Origin: SSF14 sp037045585
GTDB taxonomy: Bacteria > Actinomycetota > Acidimicrobiia > Acidimicrobiales > Microtrichaceae
Direction of reading: 5' to 3'
DNA: 64,000 nucleotides
Assembly: GCA_037045585.1 (NCBI GenBank)
Contig: JBAOIR010000090.1
Span: 56,002-120,001, forward strand
Part shown: piece by piece, positions 52,869 through 64,000 of the stretch
Position numbering within the stretch: the first letter of the stretch is position 1
Layout: the number at the start of each line of letters is the position of its first letter
Translations under genes and position numbers: made by a program
Notes under the pieces: generated by a model
Told to the model about the DNA's origin: nothing
The model's database searches: none
The model's input: only the letters and a program-made list of their open reading frames with translations

Positions 52869-54362
52869 CCCGTCACCGCTGGCGATACCCGGCTCTCGTG
52901 TTCGCCCTGCTGTGGGCACTGCTCCTCACCTGGACGATCGGGACCCCGCTCTTCGCCGCTCCCGACGAGCCCGGCCACCTCTACAAGGCGTACGCGACCG
53001 CGCACTTCCAGACCATCGGCGAGCCGATCGACGACGCCTTGTCGAACATCCGCCGCTACGACGTGCCGGCGGAGATGGGCGTGCCCCCGAACATCCGGTG
53101 CTTCGTCTTCCTCGAGGACGTCTCCGCCGGATGCGTCGAACCCGGCACGGTCGGCGCCGGCGAGTCCACGGCGGCGGTGTACCCACCGTTCTGGTACGCC
53201 CTCGTCGGCGGCGGCGCCCGCCTCGTCGACCAGGCCACCAGCCAGCGCACCTACCGGGCGATGGCCGGCGCCCTGTGCGCCATGCTCGTCACGGCGGCGT
53301 TCGTGGCCGTGCGACGCTCGCGATCCCGGCGGTTCGCGCCGCTGCTGCTGCTCGGCCTCACGCCGATGGCGCTGTTCCTGTCGGCCAGCGTGAACCCGAA
53401 CGGGTTCGAGGTCGCGGCGTTCGTGCTGCTGTGGGCGCTGTGCCTGCACGCCGGCCATCCGCGAGCCCCCACCGCTCGCGGCGGGCTGGTCGTCGGCGCG
53501 CTGCTCGCGATGGTGCTGTGCTCGCGGGTCACGTCGATCATGTGGGTGCTCGCCGGCACCGTGGTGGTGGTGCTCGCGCTCGGCTGGACCGGGGTGCGAC
53601 CGTTCCTGAACCGCCGGTTCCTCGTGCCTGCGCTCGGCCTGGCCGCGCTGGCCGAGTTGTCGACGGTCGTGTGGACGCGCTGGGCGGGTGCCGAGATCGA
53701 GGACCCGCGGATCGCGACCGAGCTCACGACGTCGGAGGTGATCAGCACCACGTGGCGGAACACGCCCGAGTACCTGCGGCAGATGATCGGCGTCCTCGGC
53801 TGGCTCGACACCCGGCTGCCGTGGTTCGTCTACCTCCTGTTCCCGATCTTCACCGCGGTCGTGGTGGCCGGCGTGGTGTGGTCCCGCGATCGCCGGCTGA
53901 TCGTGGCCGCCGTCGCGGCGATCGGCGGCGTGATCGTCATCCCGTTCGCGATCAACATCACCAGTGCTGCGTCGGCCGGGATCATCTGGCAGGGCCGGTA
54001 CACGCTGCCGCTGTACGCCTCGCTCTCGCTGCTCGGCATCCTCGGCTGGACCGCCGTCGGCGACCGACGCCCCGACCTGCGGCTCGGCACCGCGGTGGGC
54101 GTCGTGGCGGTCGTGTGCTTCGCCGTCGCCGAGGTCGCGGCCTTCTGGCAGATGCTCCGTCGGTTCTCGGTCGGCGCCGGCGGCAAGATCTGGCTGGTCC
54201 AGCCGCTCGGGTGGAGTCCGGCGATCGCGCCGATGCTGCTGATCGCCCTCAACGCGTGCGCTGGTCGGTGCGCTGAGCGTCGTGTTGGTCCGTGCCGCCG
54301 CTGTTGATCCTGGAGACCTATTCCCGATCGGTGCCGACCCCAGCGATCCGAACGCTCGCTAG
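52865..54362 (+). CDS. DUF2142-family polytopic membrane protein, one frameshift near the end
   Basis: About 498 residues. A first helix (PALVFALLWALLLTWTIG) precedes the signature FAAPDEPGHLYKAYATAHFQ, a long outer loop, PPFWYALVGGGARLVDQATS and ~10 more helices (LLLLGLTPMALFLSASVNPN, IIWQGRYTLPLYASLSLLGI). The frame as given stops at 54307. Dropping one base near 54258 gives a last helix (ALVGALSVVLVRAAA) and TAG at 54362, which fits better. Likely a GT-C-like transferase using the lipid-linked sugar made by the preceding GT2. Confidence 0.8.
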
Positions 54363-54373
54363 CCTCTCGGCTC

Positions 54374-55658
<1,285 letters not shown>

Positions 55659-55659
55659 C

Positions 55660-56615
55660 ATGGCGCACCACCTGCTCGCGGGCGGCGGCGGGTTCGTCGG
55701 CTCGCACATGGCCGACGCCTTCCTCGCCCGCGGCGACCGGGTCACCGTCGTCGACAACTTCGCCACCGGCCGGCCGGCCAACGTCGCCCACCTGCACGAC
55801 CACCGAGGGTTCGCGCTGATCGAGCACGACGTCACCAGCCGCTGCCCGCGTCGGTCACCTCCGGCCGCTACGACACCGTGCTCGACCTCGCCAGCCCGGC
55901 GTCGCCGGTCGACTTCGCGACGATGCCGCTCGAGATCCTCGCGGTCGGCTCGACGGGCACCCGCAACCTGCTCGACCTCGCGGTCGCCCAGGGCGCCCGC
56001 TTCTTCCTCGCCAGCACCAGCGAGGTGTACGGCGACCCGCTCGTGCACCCCCAGCCCGAGAGCTACCTCGGCAACGTCAGCTGCATCGGCCCGCGCAGCT
56101 GCTACGACGAGGCGAAGCGCTTCAGCGAGGCCCTCACGATGGCCTACCACCGCTGGCACGGGCTCGACGTGCGCATCGTGCGCATCTTCAACACCTACGG
56201 CGAGCGGATGCGCCCGGACGACGGACGCGTGGTCAACACCTTCGTCGTCCAGGCGTTGCGCGGCGAACCCATCACCCTGCACGGTGACGGCACGCCAGAC
56301 GCGCAGCTTCTGCCACGTGAGCGACGAGGTGCGCGGCCTGATCGCCGTGCTCGACGGTCCGATCACCGGCCCGGTCAACGTCGGCAACCCGGGCGAGTTC
56401 ACGATGCGCGAGCTCGCCGAGGTCGTGATCGAGCTGACCGGTTCCTCGAGCGAGATCGTCACCGTGCCGCTGCCCGCCGACGCGAGGGCGACCCCCTGCA
56501 GCGCCAGCCTGACATCACGCTCGTCTCGACGACACACGGCTGGCAGCCCTCGGTCGACCTCCGCGACGGTCTCGCACGCATGATCGAGCACTTCCGCCAC
56601 CACGAACAGATCTGA
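55660..56615 (+). CDS. uxs: UDP-glucuronate decarboxylase, frameshifted
   Basis: An extended SDR converting UDP-glucuronate to UDP-xylose. LLAGGGGFVGSHMADAFLAR (Rossmann), ASTSEVYGDPLVHPQPESYL, then CIGPRSCYDEAKRFSEALTM with the catalytic YDEAK, and IVRIFNTYGERMRPDDGRVV with the basic residues that bind the carboxylate are diagnostic for UXS rather than RmlB. Frames break at about 55850, 56297 and 56488. About 318 residues. Placed directly after ugd, which supplies its substrate, and 7 bp before galE. Confidence 0.85.
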
Positions 56616-56622
56616 GGAGACC

Positions 56623-57608
56623 ATGACCGTCCTCGTCACCGGCGGCGCCGGCTACATCGGCTCGCACACCGTCCGCATGTTGCGTGCGAGCGCGGCCGCG
56701 AGGTCGTGGTGCTCGACACCCTCGAGCTCGGTCACCGTGCTGCGCTGCTCGACGCCGAGCTGGTCGTCGGCGACATCCGCGACCGCGAGCTCGTGGTCGA
56801 TCTGTGCCGCTCGCGAGGTGTCGACGCGGTGGTCCACTTCGCCGCGTACAAGAACGTCGGCGAGTCGATGCTCGAACCGGCCAAGTACTGGCGCAACAAC
56901 GTGGCGGGCACGGTCGAGCTGGTCGAGGCGATGCTCGCGGCCGACGTGCACCGGATCGTCTTCTCGTCGAGCTGCTCGGTCAACGGCACGCCGGCCACCG
57001 TGCCGGTCACGGAGGACGCGGCGATCTCGCCCGAGAGCGTCTACGCCGAGACCAAGGCGATGGTCGAGAAGATCCTGGGCTGGTACGGCGTCACCCGCGA
57101 CCTCCGGGCGGTGAACCTGCGCTACTTCAACGCCGCCGGAGCGAGCGACGACGCGCTGATCGGCGAGGACTGGGCGTCGTCGCTCAACCTCATCCCGCTC
57201 GTCATGAAGGCCGTGCTCGGCAAGCGGCCCCCGGTGCAGGTGTTCGGCGACGACTACCCCACGCCCGACGGCACGTGCATCCGCGACTACATCCACGTCG
57301 ACGACCTGGCCGACGCGCACATCCGTGCGCTCGACCACCTGGCCGGCGGCGGAGCGACGGTGTCGCTCAACGTCGGAACGGGCATCGGCAGCAGCGTCCT
57401 CGACGTCATCAAGGCCGCCGAGCGGGTGTCGGGCCGGGCGGTGCCGTACGAGATCGTCGCCCGCCGGGCCGGCGATCCGGTCAGCACCTACGCCGATCCG
57501 ACGAAGATCGAGGCGGTGCTCGGCTGGCGGGCGACCAAGGGGCTCGACGAGATCGTGGCCAGCGCCTGGCGCTGGCACAGCACCCACCTCGACGGCTACG
57601 GCACCTGA
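56623..57608 (+). CDS. galE: UDP-glucose 4-epimerase, one frameshift
   Basis: Interconverts UDP-glucose and UDP-galactose (or the N-acetyl forms). TVLVTGGAGYIGSHTVRMLR holds the NAD motif; a shift near 56692 joins to VVVLDTLELGHRAALLDAEL. Then VVHFAAYKNVGESMLEPAKY, IVFSSSCSVNGTPATVPVTE (the usual YG reads NG here), the catalytic YAETKAMVEKIL, VNLRYFNAAGASDDALIGED and GTCIRDYIHVDDLADAHIRA. About 328 residues. Last gene of the ugd-uxs-galE operon. Confidence 0.9.
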
Positions 57609-57661
57609 CCGCGGCCGGCAGCAGCCTTCGGCGACCGGCGGGAGCACGTCCGCCGAGGTCG

Positions 57662-58418
57662 TCAGCTCGCGAGCGACTTCTGGCGGTCGAGCCAGCCGAG
57701 CAACACGGCGACCGCCCGCGGGTCGTGCCGCAGACGGTGCCCGGCGCCGTTGATGATCCGGAGCTCGGCGTTGCCGTGCGCGTCGGCCAGACGGCGGGCG
57801 TCGCTCACCGGCACGCTCTCGTCGTCCTCGCCGTGCATCACGAGCATCGGCCGCGGCGCGAAGCGGCGCGCGGCATCGACCGGTCGGAAGCGGCGCAGCT
57901 CGCGGGCCCACTCGTCGAACGCCCGGGGGTAGCCCGCGGTGCGCACGGCGCCGATCTCGCGGGCGTGCTCGAGGAAGCGGCGTGGTTGCGCGGCCCAGTC
58001 GTCGAAGTCGGCGCGAGGGCTGAGCAGCGCGGCGCCCCGGATCCGAGGGTCGTCGGCCGCGACACAGGTGGCGATGGACCCACCGGTGTTGGTGCCGACC
58101 AGCCAGATGCCCGTGGGGTTCGCCTCGGCGATCAAGTGGTCGATCGCGTTGCGCAGGTCGTCGACCCAGCCCTGCAGCGAGAAGTCACCGTCGCTCGTGC
58201 CGCACCCGCGGAACGTGAAGGTCATCGCGGCCCACCGCTGCTCGTTGGCGATGCGATCGATGAGTTCGGGGAACGTGAGTGCGCTCTGTCGGGCGTCGAG
58301 CGGTCCGACGGGGAACCCGTGACACAGGATGAGTCCGGGCAGCGCGTCGGCACGCCCGGCCGGGCGGGCGGAGGTAGCGGGCGAGCTGCAGTCCGTTGGA
58401 GGTGAAGCTGCCGTTCAC
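57662..58418 (-). CDS. Alpha/beta hydrolase, nucleophile position altered, one frameshift
   Basis: About 251 residues. MNGSFTSNGLQLARYLRPP, then after a shift near 58360 ILCHGFPVGPL and FTFRGCGTSDGDFSLQGWVD. The nucleophile elbow reads WLVGTNTGGSIATCVAADD, with Asn where GxSxG needs Ser (AAC; AGC would be Ser). Asp (MLVMHGEDDESVPV) and His (NGAGHRLRHDP) are present. Either a non-catalytic family member or a single-base error. Start overlaps the upstream stop (ATGA). Confidence 0.8.
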
Positions 58419-58663
58419 GCGAGACGGCGTCGACGGTCAGGCACGTGGCTTGCGACGGCGACGGGTCGCCCCCCGGGGGTCGCGAGCGTGTAGCCACGGT
58501 TGCGTGCCTCGACCAGGGTGTCGGGGCCGAAGCACAGGCCGACCTCGGACGCCACGATCTCGTCGATCACCGACGCGTCCTCCCAGCTGTCGAGGTCGTA
58601 CACGAGCTGGGTGCGCTTGTCGCCGAGGAAGCGGGTGTGTTCGAAGCGGGTCGGCCGTTCCAT
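58415..58663 (-). CDS. Small conserved protein of unknown function
   Basis: 82 residues from ATG 58663 (MERPTRFEHTRFLGDKRTQL). Further landmarks are VYDLDSWEDASVIDEIVASE and LCFGPDTLVEARNRGY. No membrane segment or known motif. It is coupled to the hydrolase by an ATGA overlap. The upstream 200 bp holds hairpins and a mini-ORF. Confidence 0.6.
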   Translation of the reverse strand: MERPTRFEHTRFLGDKRTQLVYDLDSWEDASVIDEIVASEVGLCFGPDTLVEARNRGYTLATPGGRPVAVASHVPDRRRRLA

Positions 58664-58718
58664 GGGCCCGAAACTAGCGGTCGCCGGGCCGTGCACACGA
58701 ACAGGGCGGGGGACACGA

Positions 58719-58754
58719 ACAGGGCAGGAGAGAGCCTGGAGGCTCCTGCCCTGT
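58719..58754. terminator. 12-bp hairpin, possible terminator or attenuator
   Basis: Bases 58719-58730 (acagggcaggag) pair perfectly with 58743-58754 across a 12-nt loop. No T tract follows on either strand. It lies between the mini-ORF at 58861 and the small gene starting at 58663, both read on the minus strand. Confidence 0.6.
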
Positions 58755-58770
58755 CCCGACTAATTCAGCC

Positions 58771-58816
58771 GAACACCCGAGTTGCTGCCGACGGGACCAG
58801 CTTCGGCGGGGTGTTC
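58771..58816 (-). other. Second inverted repeat in the 58.7-58.9 kb structured region
   Basis: gaacaccc (58771-58778) pairs with gggtgttc (58809-58816) across 30 nt that contain further short complementary stretches. Together with the hairpin at 58719-58754 it gives the minus-strand transcript a folded leader. Confidence 0.45.
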
Positions 58817-58860
58817 AGCGGAGGTCGGCGTGGATTCGCCAGGCGGTCCAGCCTGCCGGC

Positions 58861-58922
58861 CTAGCGACCGACCACCTCCAGGGTCCCAAGACGTTCACTG
58901 TTCAGCTGGACCACCTCCTTTC
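58861..58922 (-). promoter_or_regulatory. Very strong Shine-Dalgarno and 14-codon mini-ORF
   Basis: On the minus strand AGAAAGGAGGTGGTCCAGC (58922-58904) can pair with nearly the whole 16S anti-Shine-Dalgarno tail. Eight nt after AGGAGG a CTG opens LNSERLGTLEVVGR-stop (58905-58861). No ATG is available; GTG at 58914 overlaps the Shine-Dalgarno and is unlikely. It may be a leader peptide or a ribosome-binding regulatory element. Confidence 0.45.
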
Positions 58923-58995
58923 TCTGGTGACCGCATCTCACCACACGACGACGATGGTCTCAACCCGTTTTTCGGGTGGACCGACCGGAGTCGGC

Positions 58996-59448
58996 TCAGA
59001 GGTCGATCGCCTTGGGGCCGACGGCGCCGATGGCCTCGAAGTAGGCGAGGTGGGCGTCGACCACGTGCACGACGTCGACGTCGTCGAGGATCTCGATGCC
59101 GGCCTGGTCGGCCTGGGCGAGCAGGTGGGCGGTGAGATCGTCCTCGCCCACGATCACCAGGTCGTCGATGTCCTGTCGTCGGTCGATCACGTTCTCGGGC
59201 TGCAGCCCCTTGGCGTGCAACCAGCGCATGTGGAAGGTGAGGAGCTGTTCGAGCTCGGCCGGGGTGAGCCGCGCCTGGGTCTCGGGCGGCAGGTACTCGG
59301 CCACGAACTCGACGACTTCGTCGATGAGGTACACCGACCGCGGCGCGACCGCGTCGAGGCGGTGCGCCTCGCGGCCGACGACGACCGCTGCGATCAGGAA
59401 CGTGCACACGGCCGAGGCGGCGAAGAACACCCAGGTGATCGGCTCCAC
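58996..59448 (-). CDS. Conserved actinobacterial membrane protein
   Basis: 150 residues from GTG 59448 (MEPITWVFFAASAVCTFLIA): one N-terminal membrane helix, then a cytoplasmic part with VVGREAHRLDAVAPRSVYLI, LTPAELEQLLTFHMRWLHAK, RRQDIDDLVIVGEDD and a C-terminal VVDAHLAYFEAIGAVGPKAI. I recognise the pattern as a conserved actinobacterial protein of unknown function. Intact. Divergent from the SARP gene, 102 bp apart. Confidence 0.7.
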   Translation of the reverse strand: MEPITWVFFAASAVCTFLIAAVVVGREAHRLDAVAPRSVYLIDEVVEFVAEYLPPETQARLTPAELEQLLTFHMRWLHAKGLQPENVIDRRQDIDDLVIVGEDDLTAHLLAQADQAGIEILDDVDVVHVVDAHLAYFEAIGAVGPKAIDL

Positions 59449-59550
59449 GCCGGGCACGCTACCGGCGCGCACCCTTCCGCGCGAGGCGCAGCGGCGCACC
59501 GCTCGTCGATCGAGGTGCGGGCCCCGCCGATCGGGTGTGAGAATGCGGTC

Positions 59551-62500
59551 GTGACGGGTGGGGCAGCCGCCGAACCGACCGCTCCCCGGGTGCGGATCGA
59601 GCTGTGCGGCACGCTGCGGGTCGTGCACGACGGCACGCTCGTCGATCCGGAACTGTTCGGCGGCAGACGTGCCCGCCAGGCGTTCGCCTACCTGGTGCTC
59701 GAACGCCATCGGGCGGTCACCCGCGACGAGCTCGCCGAGGCGATCTGGCCGGGCGAGGTGCCGCCCACGTGGCCGTCGGCGGTCCGGTCGGCCCTCAGCC
59801 GGATCCGCGACGTGGGCCGTGCGGTCGGATGGGACGGCGACGTCGTCCGGGTCGCGCACGGCACGCTCCGGCTCGATCTGTCCGACGTCACGGTCGACGT
59901 CGACGAGGCCGAGTCGGTGGTGCGCCTCCTCGAGGCGGCTCGCGCCGACCCCGACGGCGGCGCCGACACAGCGAACGAGACACCGGACGACGCCGCGCTC
60001 GTCGCGCTCGCTCGTGACGCCGCCACGGTGCTGGCCGCACCGGCACTCGCCGACATCGACACCGAGTGGGCCGAGGCGCTCCGGCGGCGCACACGCTCAC
60101 TGCGGCTGCGGGCGCTCGACACATGGGCACAGGCGAGCGCAGCGCGTCGGCGACCTCGTCACCGCGGTCGAGGTGGCCGAGGTGGCCTTCGCGCTCGATC
60201 CGTTGCGCGAGTCCGTGACCCGTTCGCTCATGGCGTGGCACGTTCGTGCCGGACGGCGGGGCGAGGCCCTCCGGGCCTACCAGCGGCTGCGCAACGTCCT
60301 GGCCGACGAGCTGGGCGTCGACCCGTCGCCCGAGACCGAAGCCGTCTACCTCGAGGTGCTCGGCCACCGCGCCGCCGAACCGGTCGAACGGGTCGCGCTG
60401 CCCCCGGCCCTCCGGCCGCGGGACGACACCCCGTTCGTCGGTCGGGACGACGAGCTGCGGGGGTTGCTCGAGTGGTCGTCGCTCCGTGGCGGCGCCCGGT
60501 TGCTCGTCGTGGAGGGCGAGCCCGGGATCGGGAAGTCGCGGCTGATCCGCGAAGCCGCACGCACCTGGCACGCCGAGGGCATCGACGTGATCCACGCCCA
60601 GTTCGAGGAACACCGACCCGACTCGCTCGCACCGCTCGCCGCGCTCCTCGACGGCGACGAGGCGCGGACCTCGCTGGTCGACCGGCTGCGGCCGTCGGGT
60701 GATCGCCGATCCGACCCATCCGCCGACGTCGAGGGCGGCGATCGCGAGCTGGTACTCGACGAGGCGGCCGACGCACTCGTCGAACGCAGTCGTCGCGGTC
60801 GCCTGGTCGTGGTGCTCGACGACACCCAGTGGGCGGGCGCCGCGGCGATGTCGGTGGCCACGCGGCTCGTCGCTCGACCGGGCGTCGACGTGCACGTCGT
60901 CGCGATCCACGCGGCCGGTGGGCGTGGCCCATCGGTCGTTCGCGCCGCTCGTCGAGGCGGCCGTCCGCGCCGGCTCGCTCACCCGGATCGCGCTGCACCG
61001 GTCTCGACACGCACGCGACCGCCGCGCTGCTCGAGGCGACGGCCGCGCACCCGCTCGACGACGAGGCCCGTCGCCTCGTGAGCGAACTGCACCGCTAGAC
61101 GGCCCTGGCAACCCCCTGTTCCTCGGCGAGGCGGTGCGGCACCTGCTCGCCACGGGCGATCTGATGGTCGACGAGCACGGCCGCTGGTCCGGCGACGTGC
61201 GCCGAGCGGCGACGGCGCCGGGGGTGCAGGGCCTCGTCGCCGCGAGGATCGCCGTCGCTCGCACCCGACGTGCTCGACGTGCTCGCGACCGCTGCGGTGA
61301 TCGGAGCCTCGTTCGACCTCGCGCTGCTGGGCGACGCGCTCGACGGGGCGGACTCGGCCGCGCCGTCGACGTGGTCGACGCCGCGATCCACGCGCATCTC
61401 GTGCGCCCCCTTCCGGATCGACCCGGCGCGTGCCGGTTCGGCCACGGCCTGGTGCGCGACGCCATCCTCGACGCGGTCACACCACCTCGCCGGATGGCGC
61501 TCCATCGCCGTGTGGGGCTCGCGCTCGAGTCCACCGCGTCGGGCGATCGCGTGCGCGAACCGGCCGACCACTTCGTCGAGGCCGCGCCGTGGGCCAGCGC
61601 GACCCGCGGTTCAGTACTCGCTCGAGGCCGCCGAGACCGCGATCCGATCGCTCGAGTACGAAGCCGCGAGCGGCCGCGCCGTGTGGGCCCTCGAGCTCGC
61701 GTCGTCGGCTGCGGAACGCGGTGCCCTGCTGCTGGTGATCGGGCGAGCCGGCATCGACGGCGGCGACAGCCACGAGGCCCACCAGGCGTTCCTCGATGCG
61801 GCCGAGGCCGCCCGCGACGCCGCCGACCCGCTGCTGTTCGCTCGCGCCGCACTCGGCGCCACCCGCGGCTTTCGCGGTGGTTCGGAGTGGATGCCCGAGG
61901 CCTCCGGGCGCGAGCTGCTCGCCGAGGCCCTCGGCGGGCTCGACCGGCTCGACGCGGTGCCCGATCTCGGCGAAGCCGACGTGCTGCTGCGGGTGGAGGT
62001 GCTCGGTCGGCTCGCGCTGTGGACCACCGATCCCGAGCAGCGCCAGGCGTCCGCGTGGCTGGCGATGGACGAGGCCGAGCGCCGTCGGCGCCGACACCCC
62101 GCTGTCGATCGCCGCGTACGGCGTGAGCCGGATCGTGCACTGGCGGCCCGAGCACACCGACCGGCGCGTCGCCTTCGCCGACCGGGTCGTCCGAGCCGCA
62201 CGCCACGATCCGAGGTTCGTGGCGCAGGTCCGATTCGGTCGGCTCGGCGACCTGCTGCAGCGGGGCGAACAGCGGCGGAGGTCGAGACCGAACTCGACGC
62301 ACTCGAGTCCGATCCCGTCGTCCGGCGATCGCAACGCCTCCGCTGGTCGACCGTGGTGTGGCGAACCGTGATGGCGGTCGTCGACGGCCGGCTCGACGAC
62401 GTCGAGCCGCTCGCCCGCGACGCGTTCGCGGTGTGGGGCGACGAACCGCACGTCGACGCGATGCAGGCGCTCGCGAACCAGCTCGCCGCGTTGCGGGTGA

Positions 62501-62962
62501 TGCAGGGTCGCGCCGACGAGGCCGTCGTGGCCGTCGGCGCCTGGCGGGCGTCGCGACCCGACGTCCGCGGCATCGGCGGCGCGCTCGGCCTCGGTGCAGG
62601 CGTCGGCGGGGCTGCTCGACGAGGCTGCCGCCGAGCTGGTCCAGCTGCGCCGGGACGGCCTGCCCGAGAACAACACGTTCCCCGCGACGTTCACGACGGC
62701 CGGTGTCGCGGTGCACGCCGTCGGCGATGTCGACTTCGCCCGCGAGCTCCTCGACCGAGGCGGCACCCTCACCGGACAACTGGCCTACCAGCCCGGCCCC
62801 GGCGTGTTCCTCGGACCCTTCGACCACACGCTCGGCTTGCTCGCGCTCACCGTCGGTGACACCCACCGTGCGCGGCACCATCTGCGACGCGCCGTCGACC
62901 TCGCCGGCCGCTGCGGCCCCTGGTGGATGCAGCGGTCGCAGGCGACGCTCGACCCGCTCTGA
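59551..62962 (+). CDS. SARP/BTAD transcriptional regulator with AAA ATPase and TPR-like C-terminus, frameshifted
   Basis: About 1137 residues from GTG 59551. N-terminal winged helix (IELCGTLRVVHDGTLVDPEL, AVTRDELAEAIWPGEVPPTW, SALSRIRDVGR), BTAD domain (FALDPLRESVTRSLMAWHVR, EALRAYQRLRNVLADELGVD), then an AAA ATPase (PFVGRDDELRGLLEWSS, Walker A VEGEPGIGKSRLIREAA, Walker B GRLVVVLDDTQWAG) and a long helical-repeat C-terminus (GNPLFLGEAVRHLLATGD, AETAIRSLEYEAASGRAVWA, GPWWMQRSQATL). AfsR-like layout, typical of actinobacteria. Frames break at about 60147, 60925, 61000, 61100, 61265, 61365, 61395, 61605, 62090, 62280 and 62600. Confidence 0.85.
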
Positions 62963-63040
62963 CCAGCCCCGACAGGCTCTGACCCGGCGGCCGCGTCCGG
63001 CGTTGCGCTCACGTTTGCGGGCCCGTCGTACAACGCGCCC

Positions 63041-64000
63041 GTGCGCGCCGATCCCACCCCTCGCCTCCGCCACCTCGTGGTCGTCGTCCTGCTGGTCGTC
63101 ACCAGCGTGCTCGTCGGCCACGCCCCGATCCCCGGCTCGTCCACCCCCTCGGCCGCGGCAATCGACCCGTGCCTCACGATCGGCACCTTCTGCCTGGGTG
63201 GTGGATCGAGCAGCGATCCCCTCGAGGACGTGGTCCTCGAACTCGTCGCCCTCGGCGCACCCGTCGAACGCTCGAACATCCCGCCCTCGCTGCCGGTGGC
63301 CACCACGGTGCAGCTCTACATCGCCGGCGACGTCCCGGGGGCGGGCGTGCGCATCGGCGGCGGACCGGGCTGCACCCTCGGCAACACCTTCACGCCGTAC
63401 GTGTGGGGGTACCTGATCGACCTGTCCGTGGGTTCGAACGGGTGCACGATCACCGGCGAGGGCCAACAAGGACGGTGTCACCAAGTCGCGGAGCGTGTTC
63501 ATCGGTGGGTACACCATCCCCCAGGTCAGCCAGGTGATCTCGTGGATCGACGTCTGGCTGGTGCAGATCACCGCCGACCAGACACCGGTCGTGGAGATCC
63601 AGAGCAACGCCGTGTCGGAGATCTTCTTCTCCCGCCGAGGGGACCGTGCACGGCCGAGTGTCCTGCTCGGTCGCCGGGTCGTCGAACGCGACCAGCTACC
63701 GCATCACCCCCGACGGGCACCGGGCAGTGCCGCCTCTGACGACACGGCGTGGCCGGCGTGGCCCTTCGAGTTCTCGAACCAGCTCACGCGGTTCTTCCAG
63801 ATCAGCGCCACGCCGGTGTATCTGTTCTGGACGCCCGGGTACGAGCCGCCGGTGTTGGTGCGGCACCCGGCCACGTTCACGATCGGCGCGAACCAACGCG
63901 CTCGGCAGCACCTACCAGTACAGCGTCTCGGGGCCCTGCCGGGCCGTCGCCGACCCAGCCGACGCCAGCCGACGGATCATCACGACCACCGGACCGGGTG
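63041..64000 (+). CDS. Secreted protein of unknown function (3' partial), frameshifted
   Basis: GTG at 63041 gives MRADPTPRLRHLVVVVLLVV, a signal peptide ending near PSAAA. A beta-rich part follows (VVLELVALGAPVERSNIPPS, VATTVQLYIAGDVPGAGVRI, TFTPYVWGYLIDLSVGSNG), then after a shift near 63468 KDGVTKSRSVFIGGYTIPQV and WIDVWLVQITADQTPVVEI. More shifts occur past 63625, with an Ig-like stretch near 63755. The gene is cut by the window end. No family recognised. Confidence 0.55.

Noticed and set aside
58895..58922. Resemblance to the 3' end of 16S rRNA (CACCTCCTTT)
   Set aside because: The helix 45 sequence before it is absent and no rRNA lies upstream; on the minus strand it is a Shine-Dalgarno.
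59888..63607. 1239-residue open frame on the minus strand over the SARP regulator
   Set aside because: It is antisense to a regulator with clear domains; composition is Arg/Ala/Pro-rich and shows no family motif. High GC makes such frames common.

Overview
The window does not read as one continuous genome. Gene content, composition and broken reading frames change at two places, so it looks like three blocks joined end to end.

Block A (about 1-3475) is GC-rich and undamaged. It carries a metallophosphoesterase (cut by the left edge), a secreted glycerophosphodiester phosphodiesterase, signal peptidase I (lepB) and NADH dehydrogenase subunit I (nuoI). The content would fit an Acidobacteriota-like genome (tentative). 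Block B (about 3476-12860) has lower GC and looks like accessory DNA, perhaps from a Chloroflexota-like element. It holds the catalytic end of a tyrosine recombinase, a family of secreted dockerin-type proteins with short repeats, a RAD52-like annealing protein, and an operon of a SNF2 helicase, a SWIM zinc-finger protein and a stand-alone DnaA N-terminal-like domain. nuoI runs directly into the recombinase in mid-gene, which points to a mis-join or a recent rearrangement.

Block C (about 12870-64000) is very GC-rich and actinobacterial in style, closest in feel to Acidimicrobiia. Signs are a mycothiol-dependent isomerase-like protein, a SARP/BTAD regulator, secreted proteins with an actinobacterial ~140-residue repeat, an HhH-GPD protein, and many genes that overlap by 4 nt. 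It opens with aceE. From about 17.8 to 57.6 kb it is largely a cell-surface polysaccharide locus. Sugar nucleotides come from gmd and fcl (GDP-fucose) at one end and ugd, uxs and galE (UDP-glucuronate, UDP-xylose, UDP-galactose) at the other. Between them lie an ABC exporter whose ATPase has a carbohydrate-binding tail (wzm/wzt), a WbdD-like methyltransferase-kinase-coiled-coil protein, a double GT4 polymerase-like enzyme, an acyltransferase-SGNH protein, two flippase-glycosyltransferase fusions, several GT2/GT4 enzymes, DUF2142 and DUF2304 membrane proteins, and methyltransferases. The set is laid out like the E. coli O9a ABC-transporter O-antigen pathway plus a Gtr-like decorating module, but in what appears to be an actinobacterium. 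The right end carries a conserved actinobacterial membrane protein, a structured leader-like region, a large SARP regulator and a secreted protein cut by the window edge.

Many genes in blocks B and C are split by single-base indels, and two have in-frame TAG codons. The damage hits housekeeping genes, is uneven (rare from about 35 to 48 kb), and a 25-base G run at 30442 sits where the fcl N-terminus should be. I treat these as sequence errors and give whole-gene spans, stating where the frames break.
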